A stretch of DNA of 64,000 nt from Planctomycetota bacterium (GTDB lineage: Bacteria; Planctomycetota; UBA8742; UBA2392). The position numbers and the translations under genes were made by a program. Position 1 is the stretch's first letter. The number at the start of each line of letters is the position of its first letter. The DNA lies in the NCBI GenBank assembly GCA_020638675.1, contig JACKID010000001.1:682001-746000 (forward strand). Direction: 5' to 3'. Below the pieces are notes generated by a model that made no database searches, was not told the origin of the DNA, and saw only the letters and a list, made by a program, of their open reading frames with translations. Shown piece after piece: positions 34,039-41,894 of the stretch.

Positions 34039-35313
34039 ATGACCACTCGCATCACGGGACGCTACAAGTCCGCCTCGAATCGATACAACGCCTACGAAGC
34101 CGTCAATGAGCTCTTCGACAAGGCGGCCGACCGACTGGAGATGGCCGAGGAACTGCGCCAGATCCTGAAGACGCCGTTCCGCGAGATCGAAGTCGCCGTG
34201 CCCGTCCGCATGGACAGTGGCAAGATCCACGTCTACGCCGGCTACCGCGTCCAACACAACGGGGCTAGAGGCCCCTGGAAGGGCGGCATCCGATATCACC
34301 CGGAAGTGGACAAGGATGAAGTTCGCGCGCTCGCGAGCCTCATGACGTGGAAGACCGCGTTGATCGACGTTCCGTTCGGCGGCGCCAAGGGCGGCATTGC
34401 GTGCGACCCCATGAACATGAGCATGACCGAACTTGAGCGCCTGACGCGCAAGTTCACGGCACGCATCGCCATCGTGCTGGGCCCACACCGCGATATTCCC
34501 GCGCCGGACATGGGCACGGACGCCCAGGTCATGGCCTGGCTGATGGACGAATACAGCTCGCGCCGTGGCTACAGCCCGGGTGTCGTGACCGGCAAACCGG
34601 TCAGCCTCGGCGGAAGCTTGGGACGCATCACGGCGACGGCGTTCGGCGTCGTGGCCGTGGCCGATGCGTTCTACAAGTCCCGCGGAGACAAGATTGAAGG
34701 CAAGACCTGCGCCGTGCAGGGCTTCGGCAACGTCGGCAGCTACAGTGCTCACTTCTGGCATGAGCGCGGTGGCAAGGTCGTCGCCGTGACGGACGTGAAG
34801 GGCGGCGTTTACAACGAGAAGGGCCTCGACGTGCCGGCCCTGTTCGAGTGGTTCAAGGAAAAGCGCACCGTTGCGGGCTTCCCCAACGCCGACGTGATGA
34901 ACAACCAGGACTTGCTGGCGCTGCCGGTGGACTGCTTGATCCCGGCCGCGATCGGCGACGTGATCACCCCGGACAACTGCGGCCACATCAAGGCGCCGCT
35001 GATTGTGGAGGGTGCGAACCATCCGACCATGCCGGAAGCGGACGAAGAGCTTCACGAACGCGGAATTACGGTCATCCCGGACATTCTGGCCAACGCCGGC
35101 GGCGTGACGGTCAGCTACTTCGAATGGTCGCAGAATTTGACTCAGTTCTACTGGGACGAAGACCGCGTGAACCAGGAACTCGACCGCAAGATGCGCAAGG
35201 CGTTCATGGATGTGCACACGCTCGCACGCCAGGAAAAGTGCAGCAAGCGCACGGCCGCCATGATGCTCGCCCTCAAGCGAGTCGGCGACGCCGAGACCCA
35301 GCGCGGCAATTAG
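34039..35313 (+). CDS. gdhA: Glu/Leu/Phe/Val dehydrogenase (glutamate dehydrogenase)
   Basis: The 424-residue enzyme interconverts glutamate and 2-oxoglutarate plus ammonia. Seen are PWKGGIRYHP with a substrate Lys, PFGGAKGGI with the catalytic Lys, DIPAPDMGT, the dinucleotide fold QGFGNVGSYSA and VEGANHPTMPEA. The length fits the hexameric bacterial/archaeal class. ATG at 34039 follows an AGGA site, and the longer frame from 33964 adds an unlikely N-terminus. Cofactor preference (NAD or NADP) cannot be settled by eye. A 37-bp perfect palindrome follows directly after the stop codon. Confidence 0.94.
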   Translation: MTTRITGRYKSASNRYNAYEAVNELFDKAADRLEMAEELRQILKTPFREIEVAVPVRMDSGKIHVYAGYRVQHNGARGPWKGGIRYHPEVDKDEVRALASLMTWKTALIDVPFGGAKGGIACDPMNMSMTELERLTRKFTARIAIVLGPHRDIPAPDMGTDAQVMAWLMDEYSSRRGYSPGVVTGKPVSLGGSLGRITATAFGVVAVADAFYKSRGDKIEGKTCAVQGFGNVGSYSAHFWHERGGKVVAVTDVKGGVYNEKGLDVPALFEWFKEKRTVAGFPNADVMNNQDLLALPVDCLIPAAIGDVITPDNCGHIKAPLIVEGANHPTMPEADEELHERGITVIPDILANAGGVTVSYFEWSQNLTQFYWDEDRVNQELDRKMRKAFMDVHTLARQEKCSKRTAAMMLALKRVGDAETQRGN

Positions 35314-35314
35314 C

Positions 35315-35392
35315 TGTCGGTTGTCAGTTGTCAGAAGCAAAACGGAAGGGCGGAAGCCCTTCCGTTTTGCTTCTGACAACTGACAACCGACA
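35315..35392. repeat. Perfect 37-bp palindrome with GGAA loop
   Basis: The left arm (35315-35351) and right arm (35356-35392) are fully complementary, and the four-base loop is GGAA, a GNRA-type tetraloop. It lies between the stops of gdhA and the slipin gene and could act as a bidirectional terminator. The internal repetition GTTGTCAGTTGTCAG is typical of dispersed bacterial intergenic palindromes, so it may also be a mobile repeat unit. Confidence 0.9.
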
Positions 35393-35397
35393 ACTGC

Positions 35398-36717
35398 CTA
35401 CAGCAGCTTCATTACGCGGTCGTTGAGTCCGCCTCCTTCGCCGAGCACTACCGTCAGGTTCGACTTCTCGGCGATCTTCTCGAGCACCTCGAGCTCACGC
35501 AGCTTCATGAGCACCGGCTGATTCTCGAGAATCTTGGCCGTGTTTGCCTGCATGCGCATTGCGGCCGTCTCCTCGCGGCGGTTGATGAGCGAGGCCTCGG
35601 CGGCCTTGCGAGCCTCCGTTACCTTGTTCATCAGCTCCTTCATCTCGCCCGGCAGGATGATGTCGCGGATGCCGAGCGAGCGGACCTCAAGGCCAAACTC
35701 CGGAGCCTTGGCCTTGACCAGCGCCTCCAGCTCAGCGGCCACGGCATCCTTGTCCGTGAGCAGCGCATCCAGCTCACGCGCACCGACAACGGCGCGCAGT
35801 GCGAGCTGCGCCTCACGGTACAGGGCCTGCGCCGCGTCCTCCGTGACCGTGACCGACTTCAGCGCGTCCGCGACGCGGTAGGTCAGCAGCGCGTTCATGC
35901 GCAGCGTGACCTTGTCGTTGGTCATGATCTCCTGGCCCGCGATGTCCAGCGTGCGCTCGCGCAGCTCAACCTGCAGCAGCTTGAGCTTGCCGACACCCGT
36001 CCAGAAGGCGTGCGTGCCCGGCTTCAGCACGCCGCCCAGCTTGCCGTCCACAAACCACAGGCCCAGCTGGCCGGCCTCGATCGTGAACTGGTTGAGCACG
36101 TACTGCGAGCCCGTCTGCAGGATCGCCGAGAGCTCACGGTGGTTGAACATCACGCCCGAGGCGTCCGCGACCTCGACGCGCACGTCGCTCAACCCCTTCC
36201 ACAGCAGGTACAGGCCCGGGCGCAGGGCGACACGGAATCGGCCGTCAACCCAGACCAGACCGCGCTGGTGGTCGGCGAGGTCCAGAACCGTGGCCTCGTC
36301 CTCAAGCGTGTTGCCGCGCGTGATGCGCGGCAGATCGGCCGAGGCGTATACCGGCTCGCGCGTGTCGACGACATCGACGCGGACCTTGCGCAGGGCAACC
36401 CACAGGACGTGGAGGCCCGGCTTCAGGACGCGGTCGAACTTGCCGTCAATGAACACGAATGCGCGCTCGTGGTCGGCGAGATCAACGATCTTTACTTCGC
36501 CGTCGAGGCTCTTGCGAAGCAGGAACTCGCGGGCGAGGACGTCGAGGTTCTCGTGCTTGAAGTAGACCTCGCGCAGGCTGATCTTCTCGACCTTGAGCTT
36601 GCGCAGCGGGTCAAGCAGCTTGTGCTTGCCCGGCATCAGGACGGCGTGGAACTCACCCTCGTGGAAGACAAGCGCGCGCTCGTGCGACGCCACCTTGAAC
36701 TTGCGGAACAGGATCAT
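35398..36717 (-). CDS. Slipin / SPFH-band 7 family protein with fourfold N-terminal repeat
   Basis: The 439-residue protein ends in an SPFH domain (EIMTNDKVTLRMNALLTYRV ... REAQLALRAVVGARELDALL) and a coiled coil rich in Ala, Glu and Arg. That is the layout of slipins, which form oligomers on the membrane. In place of one N-terminal entry strand there are four related units, each of the form GxFxxVLxPGxHxLW followed by a strand like RKVRVDVVDTRE, at about residues 20, 90, 155 and 225. No hydrophobic N-terminal helix is visible, unlike most slipins, so membrane attachment would need another route. The start is ATG at 36717. Confidence 0.8.
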   Translation of the reverse strand: MILFRKFKVASHERALVFHEGEFHAVLMPGKHKLLDPLRKLKVEKISLREVYFKHENLDVLAREFLLRKSLDGEVKIVDLADHERAFVFIDGKFDRVLKPGLHVLWVALRKVRVDVVDTREPVYASADLPRITRGNTLEDEATVLDLADHQRGLVWVDGRFRVALRPGLYLLWKGLSDVRVEVADASGVMFNHRELSAILQTGSQYVLNQFTIEAGQLGLWFVDGKLGGVLKPGTHAFWTGVGKLKLLQVELRERTLDIAGQEIMTNDKVTLRMNALLTYRVADALKSVTVTEDAAQALYREAQLALRAVVGARELDALLTDKDAVAAELEALVKAKAPEFGLEVRSLGIRDIILPGEMKELMNKVTEARKAAEASLINRREETAAMRMQANTAKILENQPVLMKLRELEVLEKIAEKSNLTVVLGEGGGLNDRVMKLL

Positions 36718-36780
36718 CGTTGCCCCCTTTCAACAGGGCGAGTATTGACACGTCAACAGAACGGGGCGGAGTTGCAGGGA

Positions 36781-36840
36781 AGCTATTGGCTGTTAGCAGT
36801 TAGCTGTTGGCTAACAGCTAACAGCTAATGGCCAACAGCT
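36781..36840. repeat. Imperfect palindromic repeat (TTAGCTGTTGG type)
   Basis: Two 30-nt arms, rich in GTTAGC and GCTAAC, are complementary at 25 of 30 positions. It lies upstream of the slipin gene and belongs to the same loose class of low-complexity intergenic palindromes as the elements at 35315 and 37363, but with another sequence. Confidence 0.8.
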
Positions 36841-37143
36841 GATTCGGCCTTCCAGGGGCGGATCGGCGTTCGGCCGCACGTCTGAAACGGAGCACTGCTT
36901 GAGACCGCGCTAGTGGGGCGTTCGGCTTCGCGCTTTGTCGTGCTCCCCCGCACGACCCGGCGCGCTGCGTCCCGCCGGTTCGTCGCCGGTCGGTATCCGC
37001 GTGCTGCAGAGTCTCTTCTCGTGTTGTCGCCGAACTGCAGCGACGGGCCTCGCGCTTCACCACCCCCTTCCGGCACAGGAGTTTCGGCCTTCTGGGACCG
37101 ATACAAAGCCAGCATTAAGGGCTGGTGTCCGTTATCAGCGGAC
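36841..37143. other. Gene-free interval before the tRNA
   Basis: No convincing coding frame is visible; the open frames here have no ribosome binding site or recognisable protein. Short inverted segments are present but no clear promoter, so I see nothing definite beyond the repeat at its left edge and the tRNA at its right edge. Confidence 0.5.
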
Positions 37144-37218
37144 TGGGCTAGTTAGCGGGAGTCGAACCCGCGACTGCCGGATCTCAAATCCGGTGCTCTA
37201 CCTCTGAGCTATAACCAG
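37144..37218 (-). tRNA. tRNA with anticodon UGA but no long variable arm (identity unclear)
   Basis: The minus strand gives a full 75-nt cloverleaf: acceptor CTGGTTA/TAACTAG (7 pairs with one G-U), D-stem GCTC/GAGC, anticodon stem CCGGA/TCCGG with loop TTTGAGA, a 5-nt variable loop CAGTC, T-stem GCGGG/CCCGC, discriminator C and encoded CCA. The anticodon reads UGA, which would be serine, yet serine tRNAs carry a long variable arm. G37 and C1-G72 are seen in tRNA-Pro, and the anticodon stem resembles tRNA-Gln. A single A-to-G change at position 36 would give a proline anticodon UGG. It may be a degenerate or missense tRNA, or a sequence error. Confidence 0.8.
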
Positions 37219-37362
37219 GAGCGATGCTGAGTTCACCACCGGTCAGAACCCGGACGCGGGACGTGGGGATGCACGCATTCCACGCCGCCCGGCTCGGCAG
37301 CTCGTTCAGCGCCCGGCACGGCACACACCGCCCGGGCACGTCGCATGGTTGGAACGGAGATT

Positions 37363-37440
37363 GGTTTCAACCGCCAAGACGCCAGGCCGCCAAGAACTGC
37401 AAATGCTACCGGCCTTTCTTGGCGACTTGGCGGTTCAACC
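37363..37440. repeat. Inverted repeat of the CCGCCAAG type
   Basis: TTCAACCGCCAAGACGCCA on the left is mirrored by TGGCGACTTGGCGGTTCAA on the right, giving a stem-loop of about 78 nt. The right arm supplies the stop codon (TGA) of the TPR/SEC-C gene. Repeats of this GCCAAG character are common between genes in many bacteria. Confidence 0.8.
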
Positions 37441-38514
37441 AGCGTGGCACTTCTTGAGCTTCTTGCCGCTGCCACACCAGCACGGGTCGTTGGGCCCGAG
37501 ATTGTGCTTCTTGCTCTGCTGGGACGGCGGCACGACCTGCAGGCGATCAAGGTGCTGCTGATAGGCGCGCTTGCGGTCCGGCCAGTCCTTGGCCTCGATC
37601 AAACCCTTCTTCAGCGCAGCAATGGCTTCGTCCTTGCGCCCCATGCCCTCGTAGCAACTTGCGACGAAGCTTTGGTCAAGCGGCATGGATTTACTGAGTT
37701 CGAGGATCATGCTGTGGTCGGCGATCGCGCCCTCGAACATTCCCAGCTTGAACTTGGCCTGTGCGCGCAGGTTCCAACCTTCCAGGTGCTGGGCGTCCAC
37801 GGCAAGCACCTTGTCGGCCCAGCCGATCGCAGCCGCGAAGTCGTTGTTCTCGAACTTCGTCACCGCCAGCCGGAACAGCAGCTCCGTGTCACTCGGCTTG
37901 TTCTTGTGGGCATCGAGAAGCATCTGCAGTGCGTCGTCGGCGCGCCCCATTTCGCTGAGCAGGTCGGACGTGTCGATGATCGCCTGCGTGTCGTCGGGGC
38001 GTTCTTTCAGCTGCTCGAGCTGGAACTGGTAGGCCTCGTCGAAGCGCTTGAGTCGTGCCAGAGCGATGCAGTAGAGCCGCCCGATGTCCTTGCGATAATG
38101 CGTCGCCTGCCCGTTCTCCATGGCGCGCTCGGCATACCGCAACGCGTCTTCATGCGAGCCCGCATACAGCATGCACTGTCCCAGCGTGAAATTGGCCAGC
38201 GTGTCGCCAGGGTCCAGCGTGACTGCATGTTTCAGCGTAATCATGGCGAGCTTCAGCTCGCCGAGGCGGTAGCTGAGCTGGCCCAGCCACGCCATCAGGC
38301 CGGGGTCGTTCGGGTTGGCGTGCATGGCGGGCTCGGTGAGCTGCGCCATTTCCGGGGCGGGCACCCCGAGCTGGTCCAGCACGTTCAGCAGACGCAGAGC
38401 GTTCTCGGCGTTCTGCTTGTCCGCCAGATACGCGGCTTCAAGCTTCTCGCGCTGGGTCTGGAGCGCGAGCCGCTCATCTATCGCTGATTCTGCTTCCAGC
38501 CAATCAATGCTCAT
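37435..38514 (-). CDS. TPR protein with C-terminal SEC-C zinc motif
   Basis: The 359-residue protein consists of about eight tetratricopeptide-like helix pairs, ending in a SEC-C motif, NDPCWCGSGKKLKKCHAG, which binds zinc. The SEC-C motif is known from SecA and many small proteins and may mediate ribosome or protein contact. ATG at 38514 lies inside the last codons of the upstream CobW gene, overlapping it by 11 bp, so translation is probably coupled. The stop codon sits inside the CCGCCAAG-type palindrome. No signal peptide or membrane segment is visible, so the protein is cytoplasmic. Confidence 0.85.
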   Translation of the reverse strand: MSIDWLEAESAIDERLALQTQREKLEAAYLADKQNAENALRLLNVLDQLGVPAPEMAQLTEPAMHANPNDPGLMAWLGQLSYRLGELKLAMITLKHAVTLDPGDTLANFTLGQCMLYAGSHEDALRYAERAMENGQATHYRKDIGRLYCIALARLKRFDEAYQFQLEQLKERPDDTQAIIDTSDLLSEMGRADDALQMLLDAHKNKPSDTELLFRLAVTKFENNDFAAAIGWADKVLAVDAQHLEGWNLRAQAKFKLGMFEGAIADHSMILELSKSMPLDQSFVASCYEGMGRKDEAIAALKKGLIEAKDWPDRKRAYQQHLDRLQVVPPSQQSKKHNLGPNDPCWCGSGKKLKKCHAG

Positions 38515-39571
38515 GATGGTGCGCGTGTTCGTCGTCGTGATCGTGGTGATGGTGCCCCTCGTGTTCGCTCGCATCGAACTCGAGCCCGGTTGCCTCCAGC
38601 TTGTGAATCAACTGGTGGCGATCCAGGTCTTCACCGATGAACACCAGCACGTCCGGCTTGGGCTTCAGGATTTCCGGGCGCGGGATCAGCTCCCAGTGAC
38701 CGGCCGTCCACTGCAGGATCGCCTGGGGCTCAACACCTTCGACTTGCAGGAAGCCCTTCAGGCGCAGCAGCCCGGGCACGCCCTCGTTCAGGAAGTCATT
38801 CAGCTTGGCCTTGTCGGCCTTGCCCTTTGGCTTGACCGTGAAGCTGAGGTAGTGGTCGTGGGCATGCGCGTGCGCGTGCGCGTGTTTGCGATGGTGAACG
38901 TGGCCATCTTCACTGTGCTCGCAGTGGTCGTGTTCGTGGTCGCGTTCGGAGTGGTCCTTGCCGTCGTTCACCACTTCCGTTCCCGACGCACCGATGACCA
39001 GATCCGGCTCGATGGCCGCCCGGACCGTGCGGTGCAGCCTGGCGCGCTCGTTCAGTGCGCGGACCTGCTTTTCGACTTCATTCGTGACTGCCTCGCCGGC
39101 GACGTCGGTCTTGTTCAGCAGCAGGATATCGGCGAACCTGGCCTGACGTTTCATCAGTGCTTCTGCCTGGGGAACCTTGCCCCAGCGGGTGGCGTCGACC
39201 ACGCTGACGATGGTGCGCAGCTCGATGCGCTCCAGGAGGTTCGGCAGCGTGCAGATATCCAGAATCTCGACAGGGTCCGCGAGCCCGGTGGCTTCCATCA
39301 GAATGCTGGAAGGCGCGTCATGGGTGACGATGTCGTAGAGCGTCTTGGTCAGCTCGGTCTTGGACGTGCAGCAGATGCAGCCGTCGATCAGCTCGCGCAT
39401 CTGCGCCTGCGAGCCCTCAAGCAATTCGTTGTCGATATTCGATTCGCCGAACTCGTTCATCAGCACAAGCGGCTTCTCGCCGTTGGCGTTGAGATGCTCC
39501 AGCAGGCGCTTCATCAGCGTCGTCTTGCCGGAGCCGAGGAAGCCGGCCACCAGGTACACAGGTACAGTCAT
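38504..39571 (-). CDS. CobW/ZNG1-like metal chaperone GTPase with His-rich loops
   Basis: The 355-residue G3E GTPase has Walker A GFLGSGKT at residues 10-17, the metal site CICC at residues 65-68, Walker-B-like MEATGLADP and the guanine motif NKTD. Two long His/Asp-rich stretches follow, one in the middle (about residues 205-245) and one at the very C-terminus (HEGHHHHDHDDEHAHHHEH). Such loops store or hand over Zn, Co or Ni. The C-terminal CobW domain lies between them. This family inserts metal into target proteins under zinc limitation. It overlaps the TPR/SEC-C zinc-motif gene downstream. Confidence 0.9.
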   Translation of the reverse strand: MTVPVYLVAGFLGSGKTTLMKRLLEHLNANGEKPLVLMNEFGESNIDNELLEGSQAQMRELIDGCICCTSKTELTKTLYDIVTHDAPSSILMEATGLADPVEILDICTLPNLLERIELRTIVSVVDATRWGKVPQAEALMKRQARFADILLLNKTDVAGEAVTNEVEKQVRALNERARLHRTVRAAIEPDLVIGASGTEVVNDGKDHSERDHEHDHCEHSEDGHVHHRKHAHAHAHAHDHYLSFTVKPKGKADKAKLNDFLNEGVPGLLRLKGFLQVEGVEPQAILQWTAGHWELIPRPEILKPKPDVLVFIGEDLDRHQLIHKLEATGLEFDASEHEGHHHHDHDDEHAHHHEH

Positions 39572-39698
39572 CGTGATCTCTTTCTTGCCCGGGCCACTGA
39601 CAATAGCGGCTTACAAGCGCCAGACCATAGGGGGCGTATTCCACAGGCTTGATTCTCAAGTGTCGCCACCCTATGTAGACTCGTTCGCCGGAGCATTC

Positions 39699-39974
39699 AT
39701 GCCCGTCACCGCCGAAGTGGAATTGCTGAACAAGTACGGCCTTCACCAGCGTCCTGCCATGAAGGTCATCGAGACCGCGTCGCGGTTCGGTGCCGATGTG
39801 TGGCTGATCCGCGGCGACCAGCGCTGCAACGCCAAAAGCATCATCGATGTCATCATGCTGGCGGCCGAGAAGGGCACCAGGCTCACCGTCGAGGCCGACG
39901 GCGATGACGCCGACGCGGCCGTGAAGGCGCTTATCGAGCTGTTCAAGAACAAGTTCTATCTGTCGGAAGACTAG
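39699..39974 (+). CDS. ptsH: HPr-family phosphocarrier protein
   Basis: The 91-residue protein has the phosphoryl-accepting His16 in KYGLHQRPA and the regulatory Ser47 in NAKSIIDVIML, with normal HPr length. The frame extends upstream, but ATG at 39699 follows GGAG and gives MPVTAEVELLN. No EI, HPr kinase or sugar permease lies nearby, so a regulatory rather than transport role is possible. It is divergent from the CobW gene, with 127 bp between the starts. Confidence 0.93.
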   Translation: MPVTAEVELLNKYGLHQRPAMKVIETASRFGADVWLIRGDQRCNAKSIIDVIMLAAEKGTRLTVEADGDDADAAVKALIELFKNKFYLSED

Positions 39975-40115
39975 GCGCGAGTCGCCGATCCGCAATTCGC
40001 GGGCATGCCGATACAAATCCGCCAAGCCTTGCTACGCCAAATTTTGCCGATCCGCCATAGTGCGGGATACGCTCATTGTGCGTAGACCCCGTCTTCCCCT
40101 TATCGGGAAACCTTC

Positions 40116-41816
40116 ATGAAAGCTCTTCATCGTACGGTCTTTAAGGCCGCGGCGGCGCTTTGTGTTGTCGCGACCGGCGCCGGTCTGTCCATCCATGCGG
40201 ACGATCCACCGGATGCCAAACAGCCCGCGCCGCAGGCCGAGCAGCAGGTACTGGACCTTGCCGAAGCTTCGATCCCGGTGAACCTGCCGAGCGGGGCGAA
40301 CTACGCCGGCGACGCCCGCCCGTTTATCGTCGGGCATACGACCGACGAAGCCTGGATGGCAAAGGTGGCAACCGGCAACCCAAGGTCACCGGCCGCACAG
40401 GATGGAGTCGTAGTAGTCGGCTCCGGCTCGGGCGCCAACGTATACGGCTACGAGCAATCCTCAGGCAAGCTGAAGTGGACGGCCACGAGCAAGGATTCGG
40501 GGATTTCCAACATCCTGATCTCTCTTGGCCACGCCTACTACACAACCTACAGCTGCACGCTTGAGCGCGTCCGGATTGCCGACGGGAACACCAGCTACAG
40601 CAAGTACCTGGCGCCGACGGTCACGTGCGCGCCGGACGTGAAAGACGCACTGGTCGCCGCCTCGTACCGCAACGGCTCAAAGTGGAACGTGTCGCTGCAT
40701 TCATCGGAAGAAGGCAGCCAGAAATGGAAGGTCGACGTTGGCGCAGAAACTGTTTTGACCGCGCCGGTGCTGACTGATGATGGCGTGTTCATTGCGTCCG
40801 CCGACGGAGGCGTCACCTGTCTGGAGGAAAAAAAGGGCAAAAAGGCATGGTCGGCCGAGTTCGGTGCGGTCTCGGCCCCCGTGCCCACCAAGTGGGGGCT
40901 GCTGGTCACAACGACCTGGGACGGTCAGGGTGGCGAAGGCGCACGACCGGCCGACAAGCCGATGACGGCCGAAGAGCGCAAACGACGCGAACGCGAGACC
41001 GTCACCACCGCCGAGGCGCAGGTGGCCCGCACAGTGGTAGCGGCAAGCAACAGACGCGTCGCCATCGTGGACGATCCGAAGCAGAAGCCGGCCGGAAAGA
41101 GCGCGGCGAAGCTGTCTGGGCCGAACAGCGGGCTCGACTTTCAGGGTCTGCGCCCGGGCGTCGGCACCAGCCGCATTTACTTTGCGCACGCGGGCAATCT
41201 GGTTGCCGTCGACCCGATGTTCGGGCGCGCCGTCTGGAGCGTGAAATTTGCAGACGAATCGAGCGAGTTTACCCGGCCCGTGGTTGCACGAGGGCTTGTG
41301 TTCGTGGCCGGTACCAACGGGATCGTGAGCGCATTTGAAGAACGCAAGGGCGCCATGGTCTGGTCGTACAAGTTCCGGGACACGCGCTTCCTGGCTGAGC
41401 CCTGTGTCGATGGCGACCAGTTGTTCCTGACGACGGCGGCGGGCCAGTTGATCCAGATGCCCATCGGCAGCGAGGAGCGGGCGTTCCGCAACGTGGTCGA
41501 TGACGAAAACGACATCGAAGGTGCGGCGTCGATCTATTGGAAAGTACAGCAGGCGTTCCGCCGCGTGCGCAACATCGTCCGCGAAGTCGAAGAAGTGCCG
41601 GAGCAGCCGGAGAAGCCGGCGCCGGACGCCAACGACAACAACGGGCCTCAGAACTCGGGCCCGAACGGTGACGGCGCGCCGCGCGAAGCACTGCCGCCGC
41701 GCGAGGACGAAGAAGAAGAGCTCACCAAGGGCCAATGGGAACGCCGCGAAGACCGCAAGACCGAACGCGAGCGCCCCAATGGCCGTGAGTACGAGAAGAA
41801 GCCCTTCAGGAGATAG
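40116..41816 (+). CDS. Secreted PQQ-like beta-propeller repeat protein
   Basis: The 566-residue protein has an N-terminal signal peptide (about residues 1-28). Repeated WD/PQQ-type blades follow, with the motif Y/F-GxLxW and signatures such as GKLKWTATS, GSQKWKVDVG, GKKAWSAEFG and GAMVWSYKFRD. A charged, disordered C-terminal tail of about 90 residues is rich in Glu, Arg, Pro and Asn. No PQQ-dehydrogenase active-site set was recognised, so this is likely a binding or scaffold protein outside the cytoplasm. A terminator follows. Confidence 0.78.
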   Translation: MKALHRTVFKAAAALCVVATGAGLSIHADDPPDAKQPAPQAEQQVLDLAEASIPVNLPSGANYAGDARPFIVGHTTDEAWMAKVATGNPRSPAAQDGVVVVGSGSGANVYGYEQSSGKLKWTATSKDSGISNILISLGHAYYTTYSCTLERVRIADGNTSYSKYLAPTVTCAPDVKDALVAASYRNGSKWNVSLHSSEEGSQKWKVDVGAETVLTAPVLTDDGVFIASADGGVTCLEEKKGKKAWSAEFGAVSAPVPTKWGLLVTTTWDGQGGEGARPADKPMTAEERKRRERETVTTAEAQVARTVVAASNRRVAIVDDPKQKPAGKSAAKLSGPNSGLDFQGLRPGVGTSRIYFAHAGNLVAVDPMFGRAVWSVKFADESSEFTRPVVARGLVFVAGTNGIVSAFEERKGAMVWSYKFRDTRFLAEPCVDGDQLFLTTAAGQLIQMPIGSEERAFRNVVDDENDIEGAASIYWKVQQAFRRVRNIVREVEEVPEQPEKPAPDANDNNGPQNSGPNGDGAPREALPPREDEEEELTKGQWERREDRKTERERPNGREYEKKPFRR

Positions 41817-41836
41817 CAGCGGAGGGTGGAGTACCA

Positions 41837-41864
41837 GGGGCGGGCCGTGGGGCCCGCCCCTTTT
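41837..41864 (+). terminator. Intrinsic terminator after the propeller gene
   Basis: GGGGCGGGCC and GGCCCGCCCC arms with a short GTG loop are followed by TTTTG, 20 bp past the stop codon of the propeller gene. Confidence 0.85.
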
Positions 41865-41894
41865 GTTCGCCCCGGCGAATGCTAATCCATCCCG

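Noticed and set aside
34027..35379. Long antisense frame of 450 codons opposite glutamate dehydrogenase
   Set aside because: It mirrors a clear enzyme gene, has no domain or ribosome binding site, and is a typical GC-rich shadow.
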